Part shown: positions 6,819-14,906 of the stretch, one piece after another
Position numbering within the stretch: the stretch's first letter is position 1
Layout of the letters: each line of letters begins with the position of its first letter
Assembly: GCA_947259985.1 (NCBI GenBank)
Contig: CAMYOJ010000022.1
Location: 5,172-44,798 of the forward strand
Direction: 5' to 3'
DNA length: 39,627 nt
DNA from: an uncultured Woeseiaceae bacterium
GTDB taxonomy: Bacteria; Pseudomonadota; Gammaproteobacteria; Steroidobacterales; Woeseiaceae
Made by a program: the position numbers and the translations under genes
The notes under the pieces: generated by a model
Told to the model about the DNA's origin: nothing
Databases searched by the model: none
Seen by the model: only the letters and a program-made list of their open reading frames with translations

Positions 6819-7121
6819 TTACTTGGACATCGATTTCTGGAACATACGTTCCATGCTCTCGCGATTGGCTTCACAGCAGGCCTGCGATTCCGTAGCAGCA
6901 GACAATGCCTGGTCGGCAGTGCTCTGTGCGGATGAAGCGGTCTGAGCGGCGCGATCGGCAGAAGCGCGGGCAGCTTCAGCAGCAGATGCTGCAGCAGAGG
7001 CGTCAGCAGCAGCGCGATCGGCGGTTGCTTTTACGTCATCTAGCTGTGAAGTGGTAGCGCAACCGGCGGCCAATGTGGCGAAGAGCACAAGTGCGCTTGC
7101 TCTGAGTGCGGTCTTTTTCAT
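6819..7121 (-). CDS. Lpp/OprI-like murein lipoprotein
   Basis: Small alanine-rich outer-membrane lipoprotein of 100 residues. The signal sequence MKKTALRASALVLFATLAAG ends in the lipobox LAAGC, with Cys21 as the lipidated residue. The mature part is a heptad-like Ala-rich coiled coil (ADRAAADASAAASAAEAARA), as in OprI of Pseudomonas. The protein ends in KSMSK: a C-terminal lysine is the residue joined to peptidoglycan in Lpp. The start is the ATG at 7121, since 13 more upstream in-frame residues would precede the lysine-rich start of the signal peptide. It faces the L,D-transpeptidase gene, as oprI does in Pseudomonas (from memory). Function is inferred from family and context. Confidence 0.85.
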   Translation of the reverse strand: MKKTALRASALVLFATLAAGCATTSQLDDVKATADRAAADASAAASAAEAARASADRAAQTASSAQSTADQALSAATESQACCEANRESMERMFQKSMSK

Positions 7122-7158
7122 GTTGGAAGGTTCCTTTGTTGGGAAAAACTGCAGGCGC

Positions 7159-7187
7159 ATTATTTAACAATCCGCACGCTGCTGCAA
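7159..7187 (-). promoter_or_regulatory. Candidate promoter of the lipoprotein gene
   Basis: On the minus strand TTGCAG (7187-7182) and AATAAT (7164-7159) are 17 bases apart. Transcription would begin near 7152, giving a leader of about 30 bases with a purine-rich AAAGGA before the ATG at 7121. No other sequence in the gap fits as well. Confidence 0.5.
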
Positions 7188-7263
7188 CGAAAACTCCTGT
7201 TTTTATTGTTGTTTGTCGGTCATGAGCGACAGAAACAAGCGGTGGGGAGCTCGCGGAGGTTTC

Positions 7264-7319
7264 GTGGCAGCGGGTCATGCCCGCGACGGGACCGTCGCGG
7301 GCATGACCGTTCCTGCCAC
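7264..7319. repeat. REP-like long hairpin upstream of lexA
   Basis: Bases 7273-7289 and 7292-7308 are perfect 17-bp inverted arms (GGTCATGCCCGCGACGG type) with a 2-base centre. Outside them, GTGGCAG (7264-7270) pairs with CTGCCAC (7313-7319) across small unpaired segments, giving a stem of 24 pairs in all. It lies between the divergent lipoprotein and lexA genes, about 18 bases before the lexA -35 box. No T run follows. It could be a dispersed palindromic element, though no other copy lies in this window. Confidence 0.75.
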
Positions 7320-7336
7320 TCGCTGTCATCGCGTGC

Positions 7337-7364
7337 TTGCACTCATCGGAGTACTGTATATAAT
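7337..7364 (+). promoter_or_regulatory. lexA promoter
   Basis: TTGCAC at 7337-7342 and a perfect TATAAT at 7359-7364, 16 bases apart. The -10 box lies inside the first SOS box, so LexA bound there would block RNA polymerase directly. The predicted transcription start is near 7371, inside or just before the second SOS box. Confidence 0.8.
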
Positions 7365-7369
7365 CCCAG
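7354..7369 (+). promoter_or_regulatory. SOS box 1 (LexA operator)
   Basis: CTG-N10-CAG match (CTGTATATAATCCCAG), close to the gammaproteobacterial LexA consensus CTGTATATATATACAG. It overlaps the -10 box of the lexA promoter. Confidence 0.9.
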
Positions 7370-7372
7370 ATA

Positions 7373-7388
7373 CTGTGAATCTATACAG
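7373..7388 (+). promoter_or_regulatory. SOS box 2 (LexA operator)
   Basis: Second CTG-N10-CAG match (CTGTGAATCTATACAG), centre to centre 19 bases from box 1 and ending 11 bases before the lexA ATG. Paired boxes before lexA are also found in E. coli and allow tight autoregulation. Confidence 0.88.
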
Positions 7389-7399
7389 GAACTGTTCAA

Positions 7400-8017
7400 A
7401 TGCGCGAACTGACCCCCAGGCAAAAGCAAATTCTCGAGATGATTCAAGAGTTTATCGCGGAAACCGGTATGCCGCCGACACGCGCCGAAATCGCCGGCGA
7501 ACTCGGTTTCAAGTCGGCCAACGCCGCCGAGGAGCATTTACGCGCGCTGCAGAAGAAGGGCGTGCTCGAATTACTGCCAGGCGCCTCGCGCGGTATCCAG
7601 CTCAAGGACTCTTTACGTGACCAGATGGGTCTGCCGCTCATTGGCCGCGTGGCGGCGGGCAGTCCGATACTGGCGCAGGAACATATCGAGGCGCATTACA
7701 GACTCGATCCGCAACTTTTTAATCCGAAACCGCATTACCTGTTGCGCGTTCACGGCATGAGTATGAAGGATGCCGGGATTCTCGATGGCGATCTCGTCGC
7801 CGTGCATCGTACGCCGGAAGTGCGCAGCCGGCAGATTATCGTTGCGCGCCTCGATGACGAAGTCACGGTAAAACGTTACCGACAAAACGGCTCGCTCGTA
7901 TCGCTGTTGCCCGAGAACGACGAATTTGAACCCATCGAAGTCGACCTCAGGGAGCAGGAACTCGTTATCGAAGGCGTTGTGGTTGGCGTCATTCGCGACG
8001 GCCTGCCGTTGCATTGA
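7400..8017 (+). CDS. lexA: LexA repressor
   Basis: Transcriptional repressor of the SOS response, cleaved when RecA filaments form on damaged DNA. An N-terminal winged helix ([35 protein letters not shown]) is followed by the S24 peptidase domain. The self-cleavage site Ala86-Gly87 (VAAGSP), nucleophile Ser121 (GMSM) and general base Lys158 (VKRY) are all present, so it should be a functional repressor. The length of 205 residues is standard. The start is fixed by AGGA at 7387-7390. It heads a four-gene operon with imuA, imuB and dnaE2 and controls it through the two SOS boxes. Whether a second lexA exists elsewhere cannot be seen. Confidence 0.97.
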   Translation: MRELTPRQKQILEMIQEFIAETGMPPTRAEIAGELGFKSANAAEEHLRALQKKGVLELLPGASRGIQLKDSLRDQMGLPLIGRVAAGSPILAQEHIEAHYRLDPQLFNPKPHYLLRVHGMSMKDAGILDGDLVAVHRTPEVRSRQIIVARLDDEVTVKRYRQNGSLVSLLPENDEFEPIEVDLREQELVIEGVVVGVIRDGLPLH

Positions 8018-8020
8018 GTC

Positions 8021-8665
8021 TTGTCCGCATCGCTCGACAAGTTGTTGCAGAACCCGCGCGTCTGGAAGGGGCGCAGTTCCCTGCAGCAGAAAGCAGGGCT
8101 TCCCAGTGGTTACCCGGAACTGGACCGGCATCTGCCCGGCGGAGGCTGGCCGCCTGCGGCACTGACCGAAATCCTGATCGAGCAATACGGCATCGGCGAA
8201 TTGCGTTTGTTGATGCCGGCACTGGCGCGACTCAGTGAAGCACAGCCCGATTACGGCGAGCCGGGCTGGATTGCCTGGGTAGCGCCACCTTTCCAGCCAT
8301 ACCCGCCCGCACTGCGACAGTACGGCATCGATCTGTCGCGCATGCTGATCGTACGTCCCGCGGACGCCAGCGAAATACTCTGGTCAACCGAGCAGGCATT
8401 GTCATCGGGGACCTGTGCCGCCGTGCTGTTCTGGCCCGAGGCACTCGATGACCAGGCCAGTCGGCGTTTGCAGCTGGCTGCCGAAAAAGGTCACAGCTGG
8501 GCGATTGCTTTTCGTCCCATGGCGGCACGCGGGCAAGCCTCCGCCGCTGCGTTGCGCCTCGAGCTGCACCCCGGGGGCACGCAGCATGCAGACGGGCAGG
8601 GTACGAACGTCCATATTCTCAAGAGTCGTGGTGGTCGCCCGACAGTCCTGAACAAGCTGCTTTAA
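8021..8665 (+). CDS. imuA: ImuA, RecA-like mutasome accessory protein
   Basis: Accessory factor of SOS mutagenesis that works with ImuB and DnaE2 in translesion synthesis. The sequence is RecA/SulA-like (GYPELDRHLPGGGWPPAALT, then GIGELRLLMPALARL) but the Walker A lysine loop is absent, as in the family. The 214-residue length is normal. The start is a TTG at 8021, three bases after the lexA stop; no ATG lies nearby and the family begins with the LDKLLQNPRVWKG segment. The gap to imuB is two bases. Confidence 0.9.
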   Translation: MSASLDKLLQNPRVWKGRSSLQQKAGLPSGYPELDRHLPGGGWPPAALTEILIEQYGIGELRLLMPALARLSEAQPDYGEPGWIAWVAPPFQPYPPALRQYGIDLSRMLIVRPADASEILWSTEQALSSGTCAAVLFWPEALDDQASRRLQLAAEKGHSWAIAFRPMAARGQASAAALRLELHPGGTQHADGQGTNVHILKSRGGRPTVLNKLL

Positions 8666-8667
8666 GC

Positions 8668-10251
8668 ATGTCGCGGGCGTGGAAATCACCCGTCACGGCA
8701 CGGGATGCGACTCCCTCCGCGTCCCAGCAGGTATTGCCGTTCCTCGAGCCGGCGCCGCTCACAAGGCCCCTGGCGCCGACGGCGGTGCGGCGACTCTGGT
8801 TTTGTGTCTGGTTGCCTGGCTTGCCGCTCGAGGCCTGTCGTCGCTCTGATGAGGCGACGGCCATCGTCGAGGAACAGCAGGGCATTCATCGTGTATTGCT
8901 CGCGGACGCGCGGGCGCAGGCTGCCGGCGTCATGGCCGGACAGTCCGCCAATGCCGCGCTGGCGCTGTTGCCCACATTGGCACTCGAGGAACGCAGCCTG
9001 CCGCGGGAGCAACAGGCGCTCGAGATGCTGGCTGGCTGGCTGGAGCGTTTCTCGTCTTTCGTCTGTATCGCCGATTGCGATGTGCTGCTACTCGAGATCG
9101 CGGGCAGCCTGCGCCTGTTTGGTGGCTTGCGTGAACTGCGGGAAAAGATTTCCAGGGGCCTGAGGCGGCAGGGTTTTGCGGCGTCATTGGCGATTGCACC
9201 GACGCCGCTGGGCGCCACCTGGCTCGCGAGAGCGGACCGCCGGGTGTGTATTCGCAATGAACAGAACCTGGCAGCGGCATTGCGCCACTTGCCACTGGCG
9301 AGTCTCCACTGGCCACAGGCTTTGTGCGAGTCGCTACGGGGCATGGGCGTCACGACGGTAGGCGATTGCCTGCGTCTGCCGCGGGAAGGATTCGTGCGGC
9401 GTTTTGGCGCGGAACCCATGCTGACGCTCGATCGCGCGCTCGGGCACCTGCCGGATCCCAGGCACTCCTGGCGCGCACCCGAACGGTTTTGCGTCGATTA
9501 CGAGATGACGGAAGAACAATCCGACCGCGAGCTGTTGCTGAATATTTGCCGCGAGTTATTGCTGTCGCTCGAGAAATTTCTGTTGGCACGACAACTGGGT
9601 ACACAGCGCCTGGCGTTCAGTTTTTTCCACCTGAAGGGAGCGGCAACCGAGTTGCGGCTGGGTTGCGCACGTGCAGACCGTTCGGCAGAGCGCTGGCTGG
9701 CATTATTGCGTATTCGTTTCGAACAACTGCTGCTGTCCGAGCCGGTCATAGCCGTTCGTTTGCAGAGTGGCCTGACACAGCCGCTACAGGCGGAGTCGGT
9801 ACGTTTGCAGTTTCACGATGCCGGCGGCGGACAGCAACGACGTTATTCGATTACCCAGCTTGCCGAGCGCCTGGTTGCGCGTATTGGTGATCAGTCAGTG
9901 CATTCCACGAGCATGGTCGCGGAGCACCGGCCACAGTATGCCTGGCGTGCGCAAAGCCTGTTATCAGACTGGACCAGCACGACCTTGTCGGAAGTCAGGC
10001 GGCATTTGCGGCGCCCGCTGTGGATGTTGCCCGAGCCGGCTTTGTTGCCGGCAGACGGTGCTTACCCGTTGCACCAGGGCTGCCGGCTAAGCTTACTCGA
10101 GGGGCCGGAACGGCTCGAGACTGGCTGGTGGGACGAGGACAGCATGTCCCGGGACTATTACACGGCCATAAACCCGGCCGGCATGCGCTTGTGGATTTTT
10201 CGTAATCGCAAGCAATCGCCTGCCTGGTATTTGCATGGCTACTTTGGATAA
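8668..10251 (+). CDS. imuB: ImuB, inactive Y-family polymerase homologue of the SOS mutasome
   Basis: Hub of the ImuA-ImuB-DnaE2 mutasome that recruits DnaE2 to the sliding clamp. The Y-family fold is recognisable from LWFCVWLPGLPLEA to the little-finger region, but the metal-binding acidic residues of active Y-family enzymes (in the first strand and in the DE pair) are missing, as is usual for ImuB. The protein is 527 residues. About 42 residues precede the usual family start and include QQVLPF at residues 20-25, which fits the QxxLxF pattern of clamp-binding peptides. A GTG at residue 41 is an alternative start, but the ATG at 8668 follows the imuA stop by two bases. The end overlaps dnaE2 by 17 bases. 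Confidence 0.92.
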   Translation: MSRAWKSPVTARDATPSASQQVLPFLEPAPLTRPLAPTAVRRLWFCVWLPGLPLEACRRSDEATAIVEEQQGIHRVLLADARAQAAGVMAGQSANAALALLPTLALEERSLPREQQALEMLAGWLERFSSFVCIADCDVLLLEIAGSLRLFGGLRELREKISRGLRRQGFAASLAIAPTPLGATWLARADRRVCIRNEQNLAAALRHLPLASLHWPQALCESLRGMGVTTVGDCLRLPREGFVRRFGAEPMLTLDRALGHLPDPRHSWRAPERFCVDYEMTEEQSDRELLLNICRELLLSLEKFLLARQLGTQRLAFSFFHLKGAATELRLGCARADRSAERWLALLRIRFEQLLLSEPVIAVRLQSGLTQPLQAESVRLQFHDAGGGQQRRYSITQLAERLVARIGDQSVHSTSMVAEHRPQYAWRAQSLLSDWTSTTLSEVRRHLRRPLWMLPEPALLPADGAYPLHQGCRLSLLEGPERLETGWWDEDSMSRDYYTAINPAGMRLWIFRNRKQSPAWYLHGYFG

Positions 10252-13200
10252 GAGGCCGTGCCGATACGCGGAGTTACATGCCCTCAGTAACTTCACGTTC
10301 CTGCGCGGCGCATCACATCCTGAAGAACTCGTCGAGACGGCCGTAAAGCTCGGTTACGAGGCGCTCGCCATTACCGATGAGTGCACGATGTCAGGGGTCG
10401 TGCGCGCGCATTCGGCGGCGAAGGAGTTCGGTCTCAAGAAACTCATCATCGGCTCGGAGCTCAGCCTGCGCAGTGGCCGCAAACTTGTGGCGCTGGCACG
10501 GAACCGCGAGGGCTATGCTGCGCTTTGTCGCCTGGTCACCGAGGCGCGCCGCGCTGCCGACAAGGGGCGCTATGAACTGACGCGCATGGCCTTCGAAGAG
10601 GGCTTGCCGGGTTGTCTCGTGCTGTGGGTGCCCGATCAGAATTTTACACTCGATGTCGAGGATCACTGGATACGTGAGACGTTTCGTGACCGCCTCTGGA
10701 TTGCTGTTGAATTGCTGGCCGATGGCCGTCAGCAGGAGCAACTCGGCAAACTTCGCGAGGAAGGCCGTCGTCTCAAACTGCCGCTCGTTGCCTGTGGCGA
10801 CGTCCATATGCACCGTCGCTCACGCCGCATTCTGCAGGACGCCATGACGGCGATACGCCTCGGCACCACGGTGGACAGCGCCGGATTCGCGCTCTATCCG
10901 AATGGTGAGCGTCACCTGCGGCCGCGCGAAGTACTGCAGAGCGTCTATCCGGCGGAGTTGCTCGAGGAAACCCTGCACATCGCCGACGCCATCGACTTCT
11001 CGATGGACGAATTGCGCTACGAATATCCCGACGAGCTGGTCCCGGCCGGCGAAACGCCGGCAAGCTACCTCCGCAAGCTGACCGAGCAGGGCATGCAACG
11101 GCGCTGGCCCGGCGGCGTTCCAGGCAAAGTGATACAGCTCGTCGAGCATGAGCTGAAGCTGATCGCCGAGTTACGCTACGAGCCCTATTTCCTGACCGTC
11201 CATGACATCGTCGCGTTTGCGCGTTCGCGGCATATCCTCTGCCAGGGCCGCGGTTCGGCCGCAAATTCGGCCGTGTGTTTTTGTTTGGGAATAACGGAAG
11301 TCGACCCGGAACGCATGGCCATGCTCGTCGAGCGATTCATTTCCAGGGAGCGCAACGAGCCGCCCGATATCGACGTTGATTTCGAGCATGAGCGCCGCGA
11401 AGAGGTAATACAGTACATCTATGACAAGTATGGCCGTGAGCGGGCGGCGCTGGCGGCAACTGTCATTACCTATCGTCCCCGCAGTGCATTGCGTGACGTC
11501 GGCAAAGTGCTGGGCCTGAGCGACCTGCAGGTCGGCCGCCTGTCGCGTTCGATGCAATGGTGGGACGGCAGCAAGGTCGACGACAGCCGCGTGCTCGAAG
11601 CCGGGCTCGATCCCGACAGTCCTGTCATGAAGCGCCTGTTGTATCTCGTCAGGGAACTGATCGGCTTTCCGCGCCATCTCTCGCAACATGTGGGTGGCTT
11701 TGTGATCTCCAATGCGCCGCTTTATGAACTCGTGCCTGTCGAGAATGCCGCGATGCCGGATCGCACCGTCATCCAGTGGGAGAAAAACGACCTCGAGGAT
11801 CTTGGCTTGCTCAAGGTCGATGTGCTCGGCCTCGGCATGCTCACGGCGATTCGTCGCAGCTTCGACCTGATTCGTGACTTCGACGGCCGGCAGCTGACGC
11901 TTGCCAACGTGCCGGCCGAGGACCCGCGTGTCTATGACATGATCTGCGACGGCGACACGATGGGCGTCTTCCAGATCGAGTCACGGGCACAGATGGCCAT
12001 GCTGCCGAGACTCAGGCCGCGTTGTTACTATGACCTTGTCATCGAGGTTGCGATTATTCGGCCAGGACCGATCCAGGGCGACATGGTGCACCCCTACCTC
12101 CGGCGCCGTAATGGCGAGGAGGCTGTCGATTATCCGAGCGACGATGTCAAAGGCGTGTTGCAGCGCACCCTGGGCGTGCCGATTTTCCAGGAGCAGGTCA
12201 TGCAGCTTGCCGTTGTCGCTGCGGGGTTCACGCCCGGGGAGGCGGACCAGCTGCGGCGCGCCATGGCCGCCTGGAAACGCCGTGGCGGCCTTGGCCCGTT
12301 CGAGGACAAACTGATTTCGGGCATGCGTGAACGTGGCTATGAAGAGGCGTTTGCGCGGCAGATATTTCGCCAGATCGAGGGTTTCGGCGAGTACGGGTTT
12401 CCCGAGTCGCACTCTGCGAGTTTTGCCTTGCTCGTATACGTCTCGTGTTGGCTCAAATGTCATGAGCCCGCTGCGTTCACCTGCGCGCTGTTGAACAGCC
12501 AGCCCATGGGGTTCTACTCGGCGTCGCAACTGGTGCAGGACCTGCAAAGGCATGGTGTGACCGTGCGGCCCGTCGACATCAATCACAGTGACTGGGACTG
12601 TTCGCTCGAAGCCGGCGAGCAGGGTGCCGCGGTCCTGCGCCTGGGACTCAGGATGGTCAAGGGCTTGTCCGAAGACGCCGGACAGAGGGTCGTGGCCGAA
12701 CGCCAGTCGGGGCTGTACGAACAGGTGCAGCAATTGCTGGAGCGTGTCGGGCTCGACAGGCGGGAGCTGGGCGTGCTGGCCTCGTCGGGCGCATTACGAT
12801 CTCTGTACGGCGATCGCCACCGAGCCCGCTGGGCCGTCTCCGGCACTGAGAAACCCATGCCGCTATTCCCCTCGATGCATCGTTACGAGGCAACGCCGTT
12901 ACTCCGCAAGCCGACCGAAGGACAAACCATCGTCGCGGATTACCAGGCGACCGGCCTGACGCTGGAGCGGCACCCGATGTGCCTGTTGAGACGGCACCTC
13001 GATCGCTACCGCTACGTGTCGGCCGGGCAGCTGCCGGGTATGACGACGGGCGGGAAAATCAATGTCGCGGGACTCGTGATCACCAAGCAGCGGCCAGGGA
13101 CGGCCAGCGGTGTCACCTTCGTCACGCTCGAGGACGAAACCGGGCAAATCAACCTGATCGTCTGGAAGCAGGTGGCCGAAGACTATCGCGCGGCGTTACT

Positions 13201-13333
13201 GAATGCGCGCCTGCTGGGTGTTTCGGGAGAGTTACAAGTCGAGGGAAAGGTTATCCACGTGATCGCGCGGCAGCTATTCGATCACACGGAGATGCTTGGC
13301 GAACTCTCGATCCGCTCACGTGACTTTCGCTAG
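10235..13333 (+). CDS. dnaE2: Error-prone DNA polymerase DnaE2 (ImuC)
   Basis: C-family polymerase that copies damaged templates during SOS. The 1032-residue protein starts with a PHP domain (YAELHALSNFTFLRGASHPE). The catalytic aspartates are in PPDIDVDFEHERR at about residues 376-388 (Asp378, Asp380 and Asp382). It has a helix-hairpin-helix region (FGEYGFPESHSASFA) and a C-terminal OB fold (INVAGLVITKQRPGTASGVT). LRGASHPEE and the 1030-residue length distinguish DnaE2 from the 1160-residue replicative DnaE. The start ATG lies inside the 3' end of imuB. The gene ends 7 bases from the convergent acidic-protein gene. It is SOS-induced through the lexA promoter. Confidence 0.96.
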   Translation: MATLDKRPCRYAELHALSNFTFLRGASHPEELVETAVKLGYEALAITDECTMSGVVRAHSAAKEFGLKKLIIGSELSLRSGRKLVALARNREGYAALCRLVTEARRAADKGRYELTRMAFEEGLPGCLVLWVPDQNFTLDVEDHWIRETFRDRLWIAVELLADGRQQEQLGKLREEGRRLKLPLVACGDVHMHRRSRRILQDAMTAIRLGTTVDSAGFALYPNGERHLRPREVLQSVYPAELLEETLHIADAIDFSMDELRYEYPDELVPAGETPASYLRKLTEQGMQRRWPGGVPGKVIQLVEHELKLIAELRYEPYFLTVHDIVAFARSRHILCQGRGSAANSAVCFCLGITEVDPERMAMLVERFISRERNEPPDIDVDFEHERREEVIQYIYDKYGRERAALAATVITYRPRSALRDVGKVLGLSDLQVGRLSRSMQWWDGSKVDDSRVLEAGLDPDSPVMKRLLYLVRELIGFPRHLSQHVGGFVISNAPLYELVPVENAAMPDRTVIQWEKNDLEDLGLLKVDVLGLGMLTAIRRSFDLIRDFDGRQLTLANVPAEDPRVYDMICDGDTMGVFQIESRAQMAMLPRLRPRCYYDLVIEVAIIRPGPIQGDMVHPYLRRRNGEEAVDYPSDDVKGVLQRTLGVPIFQEQVMQLAVVAAGFTPGEADQLRRAMAAWKRRGGLGPFEDKLISGMRERGYEEAFARQIFRQIEGFGEYGFPESHSASFALLVYVSCWLKCHEPAAFTCALLNSQPMGFYSASQLVQDLQRHGVTVRPVDINHSDWDCSLEAGEQGAAVLRLGLRMVKGLSEDAGQRVVAERQSGLYEQVQQLLERVGLDRRELGVLASSGALRSLYGDRHRARWAVSGTEKPMPLFPSMHRYEATPLLRKPTEGQTIVADYQATGLTLERHPMCLLRRHLDRYRYVSAGQLPGMTTGGKINVAGLVITKQRPGTASGVTFVTLEDETGQINLIVWKQVAEDYRAALLNARLLGVSGELQVEGKVIHVIARQLFDHTEMLGELSIRSRDFR

Positions 13334-13340
13334 CGATTTC

Positions 13341-13619
13341 TCAGACGTCTTCGTCGAGATTGAAATTGTAGGTACTGTCCATCTCGGCATCGTGCTGCTC
13401 CTGCATTTTTTCGAGTTTGCGGCGCAGCTCGGCCTTTTGATGGGCTTCCTCAGCCTCGTCTTCTTCGATCTTGGCGACCAGCTCTTCGACGTTCAGCTCG
13501 ACGGACAGGTCACCAACGTTGTCGTCTTCTACCTCGGCAAGCACGTCGGCCTCGGCAACCTCTACCTCGGCAAGCGGTTCTTCGAGCGTATCTTTGTGGT
13601 CGTCTTTTTCACCGTTCAT
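13341..13619 (-). CDS. Small highly acidic protein downstream of gspF, function unknown
   Basis: I do not recognise the family. The 92-residue protein is rich in Glu and Asp (LEEPLAEVEVAEADVLAEVE), with a charged coiled-coil-like helix at about residues 52-80 (EEAHQKAELRRKLEKMQEQH) and the ending STYNFNLDEDV. It has no signal peptide or membrane segment. The start is fixed by a strong AGGAGG (13633-13628) eight bases before the ATG at 13619; an upstream in-frame start at 13649 would place that site inside the gene. It lies 38 bases after gspF on the same strand, so it may be the last gene of the secretion operon. Confidence 0.7.
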   Translation of the reverse strand: MNGEKDDHKDTLEEPLAEVEVAEADVLAEVEDDNVGDLSVELNVEELVAKIEEDEAEEAHQKAELRRKLEKMQEQHDAEMDSTYNFNLDEDV

Positions 13620-13657
13620 CGCATTAACCTCCTGCAACAAGCAGGTCAAAAATAGTA

Positions 13658-14872
13658 CTAACGAATCAGGTTATTAATTTCAAAGATTGGAAGCAAAATT
13701 GCAAGGACTATCGTCAAAACTATGGCACCCATTATGACAATCAGGAGCGGCTGCAGAATACCCAGCAGCGCCGCAATCAGCCCGTCGACCTCCCTTTCCT
13801 GCCCGGTCGCCGCGCGCGTCAGCATTTCCTCGAGCCGACCGCCCGCTTCGCCGCTTGATACCAGGTGAATCATCATCGGCGGGAACAGCTTGCTGGCGGC
13901 CAGTGATTTGCTGATGGAAGCGCCCTCGCGAACACGCAACGTCGCCTCGATAATGGCATCGCGCATGGGCAGGTTTTCGACCACTTCGGCCGAAATCTTT
14001 AGCGCCTCGAGGATCGGCACGCCGCTTCCCGCGAGGATGCTCAGGGTGCGAGTAAATCGCGCCGTGTTCACGCCGCGCGTAAGCCGGCCGATGATCGGCA
14101 ATCGCAACAAGACTGCATGGAAGCGGCGCCGCGGCGTTTCCTGCTGCAGTACCCACCACGCGCCGTAAGCAGCCAGACCCAGGCCAATAATAAGCAAACC
14201 CCAATGGTCCCGCAGAAAATCGCTGGTTGCGATCAGGCCGCTCGTCAGTGGTGGCAGTTCTGCCGCCGTGTTTTCGAAGACCGTCACGATCTTCGGCACG
14301 ACGGTCGCAAGCATGAAGCTGATAATGCCGACCGCCATCACGACCAGCGCAATCGGGTAGACGAGGGCATTGGTGATGCGCTGGCGCAATTCCTGGCGCG
14401 CTTCGGTGTAATCTGCGAGCCGCTCCAGCACGACGTCGAGGTGCCCGGACTGTTCACCGGCGGCAACCGTCGCGCGGTACAACTCGGGAAAAGCCTGCGG
14501 GAACTCGCTCAAGCCATCGGCCAGGGCATGGCCTTCCATGACTTTACTGCGTACGCCCAGCAATATGCTTTTCGTGCGAGGCTGGTCATTTTGTTGCGCT
14601 ACGGCGAGCAGCGCTTCCTCGAGCGGCAACCCGGATTGCGACAGCGAGGCGAGTTGTCGTGTGATCAATGCGAGCTCGGCCGAGGACATGCCTTTGCGCA
14701 ACGAGAAGCTACGCTGCCGGCGTGCTTCCTTCTGCGCGACTTCGGTGACGCTGACCGGAAAAAGGTTGCGGTCTCGCAGGAGCTGGCGTACGTGCTTTGG
14801 AGTGTCACCTTCGAGCAAGCCTTTCGACTGCTTGCCCGATTCGTCCATCGCTACATATTCAAACGCACCCAT
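13658..14872 (-). CDS. gspF: Type II secretion inner-membrane platform protein GspF
   Basis: Polytopic inner-membrane protein of the T2SS assembly platform that contacts the GspE ATPase. The 404 residues hold two GspF domains (about 70-190 and 270-395), each ending in membrane helices: NALVYPIALVVMAVGIISFM, WGLLIIGLGLAAYGAWWVL and LLIVIMGAIVLTIVLAILLP. The N-terminal segment GAFEYVAMDESGKQSKGLLE is typical of the family. It follows gspE by 34 bases and completes the local gspC-D-E-F order. Confidence 0.95.
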   Translation of the reverse strand: MGAFEYVAMDESGKQSKGLLEGDTPKHVRQLLRDRNLFPVSVTEVAQKEARRQRSFSLRKGMSSAELALITRQLASLSQSGLPLEEALLAVAQQNDQPRTKSILLGVRSKVMEGHALADGLSEFPQAFPELYRATVAAGEQSGHLDVVLERLADYTEARQELRQRITNALVYPIALVVMAVGIISFMLATVVPKIVTVFENTAAELPPLTSGLIATSDFLRDHWGLLIIGLGLAAYGAWWVLQQETPRRRFHAVLLRLPIIGRLTRGVNTARFTRTLSILAGSGVPILEALKISAEVVENLPMRDAIIEATLRVREGASISKSLAASKLFPPMMIHLVSSGEAGGRLEEMLTRAATGQEREVDGLIAALLGILQPLLIVIMGAIVLTIVLAILLPIFEINNLIR

Positions 14873-14906
14873 CTGGCAATTTCCTGTCTACGGTGTTCCG
14901 CCCGAC

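Noticed and set aside
12840..12880. MPLF in DnaE2 as a second clamp-binding site
   Set aside because: It lacks the leading Gln of the motif, and similar PLF segments occur in many DnaE2 proteins, so the sequence alone does not support it.
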